A DNA stretch of 64,000 nt from Nitratireductor arenosus. Lineage in GTDB: Bacteria > Pseudomonadota > Alphaproteobacteria > Rhizobiales > Rhizobiaceae. Positions 43,950 to 52,105 of this stretch are shown here, piece after piece. Made by a program: the position numbers and the translations under genes. The DNA lies in the NCBI RefSeq assembly GCF_009742725.1, contig NZ_WPHG01000003.1, positions 496,001-560,000 on the forward strand, given 5' to 3'. The first letter of the stretch is position 1. Every line of letters starts with the position of its first letter. The notes below the pieces were generated by a model, which did no database searches, was not told the origin of the DNA, and saw only the letters and a program-made list of their open reading frames with translations.

Positions 43950-45434
43950 ATGGACATCGAGCAGATCCTTGCCAGCGGATCCGTGGGCGAGCTGACACGA
44001 GCCTACCGTCAGAAGCACTTGTCGGCACGCGAGGCGGTTGAATGGTATCTTGCGCGCATCGCGACGAGAAACGGTGGCGAAGATGGCCTCAATGCGGTTC
44101 GCGAGCTCGCACCGCGTGCGCTCGAAGAGGCAGACGCGGTTGACCGGCGTATTGCGTCGGGCAACACGGATGGTCTGCTTCTACTCGGCGTGCCGGTTCT
44201 GCTGAAGGATAACGTGACGACCGCCGACGGCATGGCTGCCACCATAGGCGCCAGGGCGCTGGCGGACTTCGTGCCGCGCCGCGAGGCCACGGTCGTCGCC
44301 CGGCTGAAGCATGCCGGTGCTGTCGTGCTCGGCAAGACCAACATGACCGAGTTCGCCGACTATACGTCCGAGGTCATGCCGTCCGAGTTCAGCGGCGCCG
44401 GCGGCGTCGTGCGCAACCCGCGCGGCCCCCGTTTTGGCCGCGGCCAAGGGTCGAGCATCGGCTCAGCCGCGTCGGTGGCAGCCGCTTTCGCGCCCGTCGC
44501 CATTGGCGGCGAATCGCAGAATTCCATCCAGACGCCGGCCTCCGTCGCTGGAATCGTCGGCTACAAGCCGACCGTCGGGCTCGTCAGCCGCGCCGGCGTC
44601 GCGCCACTGGTGCCGAGCCAGGACACAATTGGTCCGTTCGCCCGTACGGTGGAGGACGCCATCCTCGTCGCCGCCATGATGTCGGGACCGGACGCGCGCG
44701 ACAGCGTCACCTTTATACGCGGCCTGCCCGCGCTGGAGATGCCCGACGCGGCCGACCTGCGCCATGTCACGATCGGCGTTCCGCGCGTCGCCATGGCCGA
44801 CACGATCGGGGACGCCCCGATGCAGCGCCTGTTCGAAGAAGTGCTGCGTACTCTGGCGAAGACGGGCGCCCGCATCGTCGATCCCTGCGACATTCCAAGC
44901 GCGCGCGAGCTGGCCTCCATGCGCTCGTCGGTCTTTCGCACCGAATTCAAGCTGGCGATCGGCGAATTCCTGCGCGAACATGGCGATCCCTGCGGCATGG
45001 CCTCGCTCGCCGACATCATCGCCTGGAATGAGGCGCATCCGGACGCGATCCCTTATGGGCAGTCGCTGCTGCTCGCCGCCGAGGCAACCGCCGGCCTCGA
45101 GGATCCCGTCTACCGCGCCGACAGGCTGACTGACATTCGGCTGACGACGACTGAAGGGATCGACGCCGCGCTTGCCGCGGCAGGCGCCGACGTGCTGGTC
45201 GCGCCGATGGGCGTGGCGGCCAAACTGACGGGCAAGGCCGGCGCCCCAGCCCTGTCCCTGCAGGTTGCTGCGCTCGCCGATGGCTCCCGCTTCGGCATTA
45301 CGCTTTACACGAGTGTCGGACAGGATAAGCGGCTGCTTTCAATCGGGCGCTCGGTCGAACGCGTTTTCGATGTAAGCTTCGAAGCATCCGGACACCCACA
45401 ATTACCCCTTGATCTAGGCCGTATGAGAACGTGA
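43950..45434 (+). CDS. Amidase signature family enzyme
   Basis: A 494-residue amidase of the Ser-cisSer-Lys family, which hydrolyses carboxylic amides. The catalytic lysine is in VPVLLKDNVTTADG, the cis-serine in QGSSIGSAASVAAAF, and the nucleophilic serine in GGESQNSIQTPASVAG. The last motif is usually TDTGGSIR or TDGSIV, so ESQNSIQ is unusual and points to a distinct subgroup. The ATG at 43950 has GGAG eight bases before it. It follows the RraA-like gene after a 149-base gap with a hairpin. It probably works with the adjacent transporter and with the amidohydrolase whose remnant follows. Confidence 0.9.
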   Translation: MDIEQILASGSVGELTRAYRQKHLSAREAVEWYLARIATRNGGEDGLNAVRELAPRALEEADAVDRRIASGNTDGLLLLGVPVLLKDNVTTADGMAATIGARALADFVPRREATVVARLKHAGAVVLGKTNMTEFADYTSEVMPSEFSGAGGVVRNPRGPRFGRGQGSSIGSAASVAAAFAPVAIGGESQNSIQTPASVAGIVGYKPTVGLVSRAGVAPLVPSQDTIGPFARTVEDAILVAAMMSGPDARDSVTFIRGLPALEMPDAADLRHVTIGVPRVAMADTIGDAPMQRLFEEVLRTLAKTGARIVDPCDIPSARELASMRSSVFRTEFKLAIGEFLREHGDPCGMASLADIIAWNEAHPDAIPYGQSLLLAAEATAGLEDPVYRADRLTDIRLTTTEGIDAALAAAGADVLVAPMGVAAKLTGKAGAPALSLQVAALADGSRFGITLYTSVGQDKRLLSIGRSVERVFDVSFEASGHPQLPLDLGRMRT

Positions 45435-45554
45435 ACGCCGCGATCGAACACATCATTCGCTATGATTTTTCGTGGAACAAGGACCTCGTTTGAGGGGTAA
45501 TTTTCATCCAAAAGGGTCCCCTGAGACACCGGGCTGATCCTCCCACATCCCGAC

Positions 45555-46422
45555 GATATCGTGCTCGACGACGACTACGGTTTCCACTTCATTGGCCCGT
45601 TGTGTCCGGCGTCAGCACTGATGGAACCAAAGCGGCTTAACTGCGAACGCAGGAACTTCCGGTCGCATCGATGCCAGCCGCGCGACAACGGCAAGTCCCG
45701 CTGCAGACACACGCCGCGCAAAGCGTGAACGAGTTCATGGAGATACTGCGCCGAACCGGCAAGATGCTCATCGGTTGGCTGGAGCGGCTGGGCTGCTTGG
45801 CCCATCGACCGTCATCGGGCAGGCCGTCTTCCTGGACCACCGTTTATGGCTGCATTGGTCGTCCATGGATGATCTTACCAGGCTCGAGCACAGCAAGGCC
45901 CCGTAGCGCATTGCCCGACGGCTTTTTTCCCGGCGCGGCATTACCTTGCAGAATACCGGGAGAGTGGCGTCAACGTTACGTTCGGAACGGACATATTTCC
46001 GCACAGTTTCCTGGAAGAGATGCGTACCGCGTCAATCCTGGCGCGAGGTAGCGGCCAGGGGTGCGAGCGCGGCGCCCGCGCGCAATTTGTTCGACGCCGC
46101 GACCACCAGCGGCGCGCGAGCCCTCGGGTGGGATGACATTAAGGCCGACTTTGCCCCGGTGGACCTGGCTGAACCATTGATGCAGCCGTTGAGTGATCAC
46201 TGGCGCTCGCTGCTCTTCTCGGCGGCCGACCGGGCGATTAGAGACGTGTTCATCGACGGCCGGCAGGTCGTCAAGGATCGCCGAGTGCTGACGCTGGACC
46301 ATCTGGGCGCGCTCGATCGCATCTTCGCGGGGCAGGCCAGAAGGGAAGACAGCGTCTCCGCCAAGGATCGCGCATCTCGAACGTCTCTCCAGATCTCCCC
46401 ATTGTCGTTGCCAATTCGGTGA
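45555..46422 (+). pseudogene. Amidohydrolase (cytosine deaminase/AtzF-like group) remnant
   Basis: Pieces of one amidohydrolase occur in order but in different frames: PLQTHAAQSVNEFMEILRR, then STVIGQAVFLDHRLWLHW in another frame, then YRESGVNVTFGTDIFPHSF and LEEMRTASILAR, and finally ATTSGARALGW with FSAADRAIRDVFIDGRQVV. The conserved histidine (TLHTHAAQ-type) and the GTD metal aspartate regions are still readable. The N-terminal third and its HxH site are missing. At least three frameshifts and an internal TAG near 45905 show that it is dead. Confidence 0.82.
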
Positions 46423-46660
46423 GCCATCCGCTGGAACCGAGCGGCAGGCCCTGGAACGTCAGCTTGTGAGGACACCCATTATGGACATGCTGTGCGGTTC
46501 CCCCGAATTCATGGACTGAATAGCCTCACCGCCTCAAGCTTGTACTTGCGGCTGAATTACCGCCTCAGCCCTCACAAATTCCGGATTCGTCAACAACACC
46601 TTATCTCTGTGTCCACGAAACCGGCAGCAAGCCAGAAGGCGTGATTAACTTGCAACGTGG
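46423..46660. other. Intergenic stretch without recognisable gene
   Basis: Between the amidohydrolase remnant and the CRISPR-like repeat I find no credible coding sequence, RNA gene or repeat. The composition is lower in GC than the flanks, consistent with decayed or foreign DNA. Confidence 0.5.
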
Positions 46661-46689
46661 GGTCGATCCCCGCGGTGCGAGGGAGCCTC
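46661..46689 (-). repeat. Solo type I-E CRISPR-like repeat
   Basis: A 29-base unit lying 31 bases downstream of the cas2e stop. On the minus strand it begins GAGGCTCCCTCGC and ends ACCGCGGGGATCGACC; the 3' half matches the shape of type I-E repeats (GCGGGGAT-AACC-type end) and a CCCTCGC...GCGGGG stem can form. Orientation relative to cas2 is that expected for a leader-proximal repeat. No second unit occurs at the expected 61-base step. Confidence 0.55.
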
Positions 46690-46720
46690 TGACAGTTAAC
46701 TATCTGACTTTATTCAATTG

Positions 46721-47059
46721 TCAAAGAGCCGGATCGTCGTCATCCGCAGTTTTTCCAGTCGCGGACAGGGCGCGCCGAACCAGAAGCACGCCTTCATGCT
46801 CGACCACCGTCTTCGGCGGCTCGCCGAGGGTCCGCAGCCCCATCGCTCCGGCTGCTGCCGTATCGGCAAAGCACATGACCAGCGAGCCTCGCGCGAGTTG
46901 GCTATGCCAGTCTTGAAGCACGGACCATAACCGGTCCCGGACGCCCGCGCTCATCCGCGGGTGGGCGTATACACCGGAGGCCAGTTCCAGCATCGCGGAA
47001 CCAAGAAATCCGCGATAACGCGCTTCCACGTTCCTGGTGACGACGACGCACAGCGGCAC
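46721..47059 (-). CDS. cas2: Type I-E CRISPR-associated Cas2e, orphan
   Basis: A 112-residue protein that matches the type I-E Cas2 family from end to end: PLCVVVTRNVEARYRGFLGS, LELASGVYAHPRMSAGVRD, RGSLVMCFAD, RTLGEPPKTVVEHEGVLLV. Cas2e forms the scaffold of the Cas1-Cas2 integrase that inserts spacers. The GTG at 47059 is preceded by AGGAGA eight bases away. No cas1, cas3 or Cascade genes are near; the upstream region holds hairpins and a small membrane protein gene. The C-terminus has a short acidic tail (ADDDDPAL). The frame is undamaged, which is notable for a lone gene. Confidence 0.88.
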   Translation of the reverse strand: MPLCVVVTRNVEARYRGFLGSAMLELASGVYAHPRMSAGVRDRLWSVLQDWHSQLARGSLVMCFADTAAAGAMGLRTLGEPPKTVVEHEGVLLVRRALSATGKTADDDDPAL

Positions 47060-47206
47060 TTCAAGGTTCTCCTGCGTCCGATTTCTCACCGGCTGTCTCA
47101 CTCGCGTTAGGGATGTCAGCGCCGCCGCACGCGCGGAGCGGACTGATCGCGGATCGCCCTTCTGAAGCCGGGTCGTGCGGCCTACCCGCCTGAACAGGGT
47201 TTGGAT

Positions 47207-47249
47207 GGGTTTGCCGGGTTTGCGGCCACCGCGCGTGCCCGGCAAACCC
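47207..47249. repeat. Long inverted repeat upstream of cas2e
   Basis: GGGTTTGCCGGG (47207-47218) and CCCGGCAAACCC (47238-47249) form a perfect 12-pair stem with a 19-base loop. It lies between the cas2e start and the terminator of the small membrane protein gene. No function is evident; a cloverleaf RNA or a mobile-element end are possibilities. Confidence 0.5.
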
Positions 47250-47270
47250 GCATAACCCGTCAAAACCAAT

Positions 47271-47301
47271 AAGCCCGGCGGGCACGGCACCCGCCGGGCT
47301 T
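47271..47301. terminator. Bidirectional rho-independent terminator
   Basis: AAGCCCGGCGGG (47271-47282), loop CACGGCA, CCCGCCGGGCTT (47290-47301): twelve perfect pairs, with T-rich sequence on both strands (TTTTG on the plus strand, GGTTTTG on the minus strand). It lies 11 bases past the stop of the minus-strand small membrane protein gene and separates it from cas2e. Confidence 0.85.
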
Positions 47302-47311
47302 TTGCAGGCCC

Positions 47312-47653
47312 TCAGAACCGTCTCAGACGTCCGAGGAGCGTGGTTTGGCAATGGCGGCGGCTTTTGGGGAGGGGCAGGGGCAAAACGGCCATGTCCGACC
47401 GCGCAGTGGCCAGCGCTTCCGCGCCGTCGTGGGTGTAGATTCGCAGTCCTCCGTTCTCATCGGCGAAGACGGTATAGGCAAGGTTCCCGGTCTCTGTGTC
47501 GGCGGCTCGTTTGCCGGCTAGACGATAGCGCATGGCCAGTGCCACGAACCCGAGCAGAAAGGCGGGTGGCACGACCAACCATGCGAATTTCAACCAGTCC
47601 GAGAGCGACTGGTATGTGTCGAAGAAATCCTGCCAGAAGTTGTAGTGGTCCAC
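47312..47653 (-). CDS. Small membrane protein of unknown function
   Basis: A 113-residue protein from a GTG at 47653 with GGGGA nine bases upstream. One membrane helix is clear (residues about 23-42, FAWLVVPPAFLLGFVALAM). The C-terminal half, about 70 residues, has TGNLAYTVFADENGGLRIYT and a basic tail. I do not recognise the family. It is divergent from an XRE regulator gene and ends in a strong terminator, so it is a real transcription unit. A toxin-like role has no direct support. Confidence 0.7.
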   Translation of the reverse strand: MDHYNFWQDFFDTYQSLSDWLKFAWLVVPPAFLLGFVALAMRYRLAGKRAADTETGNLAYTVFADENGGLRIYTHDGAEALATARSDMAVLPLPLPKSRRHCQTTLLGRLRRF

Positions 47654-47691
47654 GGTTGATCATCCCCGCTAACTCAGCAGAACTCTAATAA

Positions 47692-47722
47692 CCCATAATG
47701 GGATAATCCGAAACTAGGATTA
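47692..47722. promoter_or_regulatory. Operator-like palindromes between small membrane protein and XRE genes
   Basis: CCCATAATGGG (47692-47702) is a perfect 11-base palindrome, and TAATCC (47704-47709) with GGATTA (47717-47722) is an inverted repeat with a seven-base gap. Both lie in the shared promoter of the divergent genes. Binding by the XRE protein is an inference. Confidence 0.55.
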
Positions 47723-47749
47723 CCAGTCACGCTCCCAAAGGCGGGAGCC

Positions 47750-48001
47750 ATGACCCGAAGTCTTCACACGCCCGAGTACGCTGCATTCGTTCGCATCCTC
47801 GTCGAGGCGCGAAAGAATTGCGGACTCACACAGCAGGACTTGGCGGAGAGGCTCGGCAAGCCGCAGTCATATGTCGCGAAAGTCGAAGGCGGTGAGCGGC
47901 GGCTGGATGTAGTGGAGTTTGCAGCACTTGCGCGTGCACTCGATGTCGATCCGTCGGCCTTATTTGGTCGAGCCATGGAAGCCATCGCAGACGCCCAATA
48001 G
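47750..48001 (+). CDS. XRE family helix-turn-helix regulator
   Basis: An 83-residue Cro/CI-type DNA-binding protein. The helix-turn-helix is LVEARKNCGLTQQDLAERLG with KPQSYVAKVEGGERRLDVVE. It has no other domain, as in phage-like or toxin-antitoxin regulators. The ATG at 47750 has GGCGGGAG-like sequence upstream. It is divergent from the small membrane protein gene and has palindromes in its own promoter, pointing to autoregulation. Confidence 0.92.
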   Translation: MTRSLHTPEYAAFVRILVEARKNCGLTQQDLAERLGKPQSYVAKVEGGERRLDVVEFAALARALDVDPSALFGRAMEAIADAQ

Positions 48002-48069
48002 GGCCGACTCCACATTAGCAGCGAATCGTACGATGTTCATGATACGTTCCGAGTTGTGGAGACGAGCCA

Positions 48070-48318
48070 ATGACCAAAGACAGAGATCGCATGGTGTATC
48101 GCCGCAATGACGGAAACTGGGCGAACAAGCGGAATGACGCGGACCGAGCGTCCAGCGTCCACCGAACGCAACGTGAGGCGGAAGACGCCGCGCGTGACAT
48201 GCTCAAGAATCAAGGTGGCGGTGAACTGACGACCAAAGGCGTCGATGGAAGAATTCGTAGCAAAGACACCATCGCGCCGGGTAACGACCCTAATCCACCG
48301 CGCGATACGGAGCACTGA
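48070..48318 (+). CDS. DUF2188 family protein
   Basis: An 82-residue protein with the DUF2188 layout: short beta strands with YRRNDGNWANKRNDADRASS, then THRTQREAEDAARDML-like helix and GGGELTTKGVDGRIRSKDTI. Known DUF2188 proteins are small, often on islands, with no established function. The ATG at 48070 follows GAGACGAGCC. The next ORF, interrupted by a TGA, starts six bases after its stop. Confidence 0.85.
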   Translation: MTKDRDRMVYRRNDGNWANKRNDADRASSVHRTQREAEDAARDMLKNQGGGELTTKGVDGRIRSKDTIAPGNDPNPPRDTEH

Positions 48319-48323
48319 CAAAT

Positions 48324-48572
48324 ATGACAGTGACTCGTAGCGATTTGATGCCGTGGATTTTGAGCGCGCTGAACGACCTCGGAGGTGACGCGAAGATTGT
48401 CCAGATCGCCAGCCATATATGAGATTATCACGAGAAAGACCTGCGGTCATCCGGTGATCTGTTCTTCACATGGCAGTACGACATGCGCTGGGCGGCGATG
48501 AAACTCAGGCAGGTAGGCAAACTGGCCGCCCCAGAGGCTACCGAACGGGGCCGCTGGGCTCTCAAGGAATAG
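48324..48572 (+). pseudogene. Winged-helix-like small ORF interrupted by an in-frame TGA
   Basis: From the ATG at 48324 the frame reads MTVTRSDLMPWILSALNDLG, continues to IASHI, meets TGA at 48420-48422 (codon 33), then continues YHEKDLRSSGDLFFTWQYDM and RWAAMKLRQVGKL to a TAG at 48570-48572. The two halves together look like one 82-residue protein resembling the Mrr N-terminal winged-helix fold, where I would expect an aromatic residue at the TGA. Best read as a pseudogene by nonsense mutation. Confidence 0.65.
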
Positions 48573-48600
48573 AGGAAGGGAACTTTCTCAGAACGTGGGG

Positions 48601-48676
48601 TGGTGCCGCTTGCGTGACTCGAACACGCGACCCCATCATTACGAATGATGTGCTCTACCAACTGAGCTAAAGCGGC
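48601..48676 (-). tRNA. tRNA-Thr (anticodon CGU)
   Basis: A 76-base cloverleaf on the minus strand including encoded CCA. The acceptor stem is GCCGCTT paired with AAGCGGC; the D arm contains AGCTCAGTTGGTAGAGC; the anticodon loop is TTCGTAA in the stem CATCA/TGATG; the T arm is GTTCGAGTC. The anticodon CGT reads ACG threonine codons. It lies at the edge of the accessory region, with its 3' end toward that region, a frequent integration point for genomic islands. Confidence 0.95.
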
Positions 48677-48988
48677 CCGTGCCGGCACCTGGTGGAGCCG
48701 ACGGTTCAGTGTGCGGGTGATATCGGCAATGAAGGCCGATTTCAAGCGTTCTGTGGCGACAAATCCGATCTGGGCCATGGTGCGCGCGCCATGGGGTGTT
48801 GCCGGTGGCGGGCCGACGTCGCGCGCCGTTGCCGCCCGTGGACCCATGCGACCAAATTCCGATGGCGCGCACCGGAAAAACAAGGCTGTGCCAATGGACT
48901 CTCGATGCCGCTGCGTTAATCTCCGCATCAGCCTGTCTGCATTTCAGATCGCGCGGATTTCAAAACGAAGCGCATTGGAGGAGGATCG
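48677..48988. other. Intergenic region upstream of coxS
   Basis: These 312 bases contain no coding sequence I can support. They should hold the tRNA-Thr promoter (minus strand) and the coxS promoter; GGAGGAGG at 48977-48984 is the coxS ribosome site. No strong inverted repeat stands out. Confidence 0.5.
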
Positions 48989-49489
48989 ATGTCTGACGTT
49001 TCGATGAGTGTGAACGGTCGCGAGGTGTCCGCGACGGTCGAGGGCCGAACGCTGCTGGTCCATTTCCTGCGCGAGCATCTCGGCCTGACGGGCACGCATG
49101 TCGGCTGCGATACCTCGCAGTGCGGCGCCTGCGTGGTCCATGTCGACGGCAAGGCCGTCAAGAGCTGCTCGATGCTGGCCGCCCAGGCGGCCGGCAGCCG
49201 GATCACCACGATCGAGGGGCTGGCCGAAGGCAACGATCTGCACCCGGTACAGGCGGCTTTCCGCGAGCATCACGGGCTCCAGTGCGGGTTCTGCACGCCC
49301 GGCATGATCATGGCCGCGACCGACATGATCGCCCGCCACGGCCCCGGCAATCTCGACGAGGCCACGGTGCGCGCCGAACTCGAGGGCAATATCTGCCGGT
49401 GCACCGGCTACCACAATATCGTCAAGGCGATCCTGGCCGCGTCGAAGACGATGGCCAAGGGCAAGGGCAAGGCGAAGAAGGCGGCATGA
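48989..49489 (+). CDS. coxS: Molybdenum hydroxylase [2Fe-2S] subunit (CoxS-like)
   Basis: A 166-residue small subunit of the xanthine oxidase/CO dehydrogenase family. It binds two [2Fe-2S] clusters: the plant-type motif [16 protein letters not shown] with a following cysteine (KSCSML), and the second at CGFCTPGM and CRCTGYHNI. It passes electrons from the molybdenum site of CoxL to FAD on CoxM. A lysine-rich C-terminal tail ends the protein. GGAGGAGG precedes the ATG. It is the first gene of coxS-coxL-coxM. The order SLM differs from the MSL order of well known CO-oxidiser operons. Confidence 0.95.
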   Translation: MSDVSMSVNGREVSATVEGRTLLVHFLREHLGLTGTHVGCDTSQCGACVVHVDGKAVKSCSMLAAQAAGSRITTIEGLAEGNDLHPVQAAFREHHGLQCGFCTPGMIMAATDMIARHGPGNLDEATVRAELEGNICRCTGYHNIVKAILAASKTMAKGKGKAKKAA

Positions 49490-49620
49490 GCCGTGGCCGC
49501 TTGGCTGGTACGTGGCGGCCACGCCGTAGGCGGGTCGCAGTCTCGGGCGGATGCGCCCCGGCCGTGCCGGCAAGCGGGATCAACGCGGTGTGAGCCCCAG
49601 ATTTCCGGGAGGATGTGAAG

Positions 49621-51969
49621 ATGGGTGTTGAAGGTATCGGCGCGCGGGTGGCGCGCAAGGAAGACAAGAGATTCATCACCGGCGGCGGCCGTTATGTCGA
49701 CGACATGGTGGTGCCGGGCATGAAGCATGCCGCGTTCGTGCGCTCGCCGCACGCGCATGCCGACATCAAGAAGATCGACGTCAAGGCCGCCAAGAAGATG
49801 CCGGGCGTGATCGACGTGCTGGTCGGCAAGGAACTCAAGACCGACGGCATCGGCAATCTGATCTGCGGCTGGATGGTCCATTCCAAGGACGGCTCGCCGA
49901 TGAACATGGGCGCCTGGTCGCCGCTTGCCGTCGACCGCGTGCGTTACGTCGGCGACGCGGTGGCGATCGTCGTTGCCGAAACCAAGGGCCAGGCGCGCGA
50001 CGCCGCCGAGGCCGTCGAGGTCACCTACAAGGAAAAGAAGGCGGTCACCGACGCCGTTTCGGCGCTGAAAAAGGGCGCGCCGCAGCTGCACCCCGAGGCG
50101 CCCGGCAATCTGATCTACGACTGGGAGATCGGCGAGGCCGAGGCGACCGACAAGGCGATCGCCACCGCCGCCCATGTCACCACCATGCAGATCGTCAACA
50201 ACCGGCTGGTGCCGAACGCGATGGAGCCGCGCGCCGCGCTCGGCCATTACGACAAGGCGGAGGATCATTACACCTGCTGGACGACGTCTCAGAACCCGCA
50301 TGTCGCCCGGCTGGTGATGAGCGCCTTCTACAATGTCGCGCCGGAAAACAAGCTCCGGGTGATCGCGCCCGACGTCGGCGGCGGTTTCGGCTCCAAGATC
50401 TTCATCTATCCCGAGGAGATCGTGTGCCTGTGGGCATCCAAGCGCACCGGCGTGCCGGTCAAATGGGTGGCCGACCGCACGGAGAGCTTCCTGACCGACG
50501 CGCATGGCCGCGACCATGTCACCGAGGTCAAGCTCGCCTTCGACGCCAACAACAAGATGACGGCGATGAAGGTCGACACGATCGCCAATTTCGGCGCCTA
50601 TATGTCGTTGTTTTCGTCCTCGGTGCCGACCTATCTCTACGCCACCTTGCTGTCGGGCCAGTACAATATCCCGGCTATCCACTGCAACGTGCGGGCCGTC
50701 TACACCAACACCGCGCCGGTCGACGCCTATCGCGGCGCCGGCCGTCCCGAGGCGACCTACGTGGTGGAGCGCGTCGTCGAAACGGCGGCGCGCGAACTGG
50801 GTATCAGCCCGCCCGAATTGCGGCGCAAGAATTTCATCACCGAGTTCCCCCACCAGACCCCGGTGATCATGAATTACGACGCCGGCGACTACGCCACCTC
50901 GCTCGACGCGGCGATGAAGGCGGCCGACTATGCCGGCTTCGAAAAGCGCCGTGACAAGGCGAAGAAGGCGGGCAAGCTGCGTGGCATCGGCATGAGCTGC
51001 TACATCGAGGCCTGCGGCATCGCGCCGTCGGCCGCGGTCGGTTCGCTCGGCGCTGGCGTTGGATTGTGGGAATCGGCCGAGGTGCGCGTCAACGGCGTCG
51101 GCACCATCGAGGTGCTGACCGGTTCGCACTCGCACGGCCAGGGCCACGAGACGACGTTCTCCCAGCTTGTTTCCGATCGTTTCGGCGTGCCGCTCGATTC
51201 CGTCTCGATCGTGCATGGCGACACCGACAAGGTGCAGATGGGCATGGGCACCTACGGCTCGCGCTCCGGCGCGGTCGGCATGTCGGCGATCGTCAAGGCG
51301 CTCGACAAGGTCGAGGCCAAAGCCAAGAAGATCGCCGCCCATCTGATGGAGGCCGACGAGGGTGACATCGTCATCGAAAACGGCGAACTGAAAGTGGCCG
51401 GAACCGACAAGACGGTACCCTGGTTCCAGATGGCGCTCGCCGCCTATACGGCCCACAACCTGCCCGAGGGCATGGAGCCGGGCCTCAAGGAGGGCGCTTT
51501 CTACGATCCGGCCAACTTCACCTTCCCGGCCGGCTGCTACATCTGCGAGGTCGAGGTCGATCCGGAGACCGGTGACACCGATATCGTGCAGTTCGTGGCG
51601 GCCGACGATTTCGGCAACATCATCAACCCGATGATCGTCGAAGGCCAGGTCCATGGCGGGATTGCGCAAGGCGTCGGCCAGGCGTTGCTGGAAGGATGTC
51701 ACTACGACGATACCGGCCAGCTCATCACCGCCAGCTACATGGACTATTGCATGCCGCGGGCCGACGATCTGCCCTCGTTCCAGATCTCGACCTCGAACAC
51801 GCCGTGCCCGTCCAACCCGCTCGGCATCAAGGGCTGCGGCGAAGCCGGTGCGATCGGATCGCCGCCGGCCGTCATCAACGCCATCACCGACGCGATCGGC
51901 AACAACGATCTGACCATGCCGGCGACGGCGCAGAAAGTGTGGTCGATGCTGAACGCGGCCAAACATTGA
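49621..51969 (+). CDS. coxL: Molybdenum hydroxylase large subunit, form II CoxL-like
   Basis: A 782-residue molybdopterin-cytosine-dinucleotide enzyme subunit. The active-site loop reads AYRGAGR (residues 369-375), which defines form II (BMS) enzymes; true CO dehydrogenases (form I) have AYXCSFR. The catalytic base Glu741 is in [15 protein letters not shown], and [11 protein letters not shown] and [13 protein letters not shown] are typical cofactor segments. Its physiological substrate is probably not CO, but no substrate can be named. The ATG at 49621 has GGAGG eight bases before it; a GTG at 49615 is in frame. It follows coxS by 131 bases. Confidence 0.95.
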   Translation: MGVEGIGARVARKEDKRFITGGGRYVDDMVVPGMKHAAFVRSPHAHADIKKIDVKAAKKMPGVIDVLVGKELKTDGIGNLICGWMVHSKDGSPMNMGAWSPLAVDRVRYVGDAVAIVVAETKGQARDAAEAVEVTYKEKKAVTDAVSALKKGAPQLHPEAPGNLIYDWEIGEAEATDKAIATAAHVTTMQIVNNRLVPNAMEPRAALGHYDKAEDHYTCWTTSQNPHVARLVMSAFYNVAPENKLRVIAPDVGGGFGSKIFIYPEEIVCLWASKRTGVPVKWVADRTESFLTDAHGRDHVTEVKLAFDANNKMTAMKVDTIANFGAYMSLFSSSVPTYLYATLLSGQYNIPAIHCNVRAVYTNTAPVDAYRGAGRPEATYVVERVVETAARELGISPPELRRKNFITEFPHQTPVIMNYDAGDYATSLDAAMKAADYAGFEKRRDKAKKAGKLRGIGMSCYIEACGIAPSAAVGSLGAGVGLWESAEVRVNGVGTIEVLTGSHSHGQGHETTFSQLVSDRFGVPLDSVSIVHGDTDKVQMGMGTYGSRSGAVGMSAIVKALDKVEAKAKKIAAHLMEADEGDIVIENGELKVAGTDKTVPWFQMALAAYTAHNLPEGMEPGLKEGAFYDPANFTFPAGCYICEVEVDPETGDTDIVQFVAADDFGNIINPMIVEGQVHGGIAQGVGQALLEGCHYDDTGQLITASYMDYCMPRADDLPSFQISTSNTPCPSNPLGIKGCGEAGAIGSPPAVINAITDAIGNNDLTMPATAQKVWSMLNAAKH

Positions 51970-52105
51970 GGACGAAACCCGTGCGGAGATGCCTGCAAGC
52001 CAGGCCAAGCCAGGGAGCGGCAAAGACCCGTCGGGCGCTGCCCGCGTCTCCGCAAAGGGCCGGCGCGCAGGCGCGCACAAGGTCCGCAAGCGAAAGGAAT
52101 TCCAG

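Noticed and set aside
47190-47260. Possible CRISPR array from repeated GGGTTTG units near cas2e
   Set aside because: The units are irregularly spaced and explained by one inverted repeat; no constant repeat-spacer period.
48420-48422. TGA as a selenocysteine or recoded codon
   Set aside because: No stem-loop of SECIS type is evident just after it and the family is not a redox enzyme; a nonsense mutation is simpler.
48601-48630. Search for a duplicate of the tRNA-Thr 3' end as an island attachment site around 32-34 kb
   Set aside because: No matching stretch found by eye, so no attachment site is annotated.
49621-51969. Annotation as aerobic CO dehydrogenase
   Set aside because: The active-site loop is AYRGAGR (form II), not AYXCSFR, so CO oxidation cannot be asserted.
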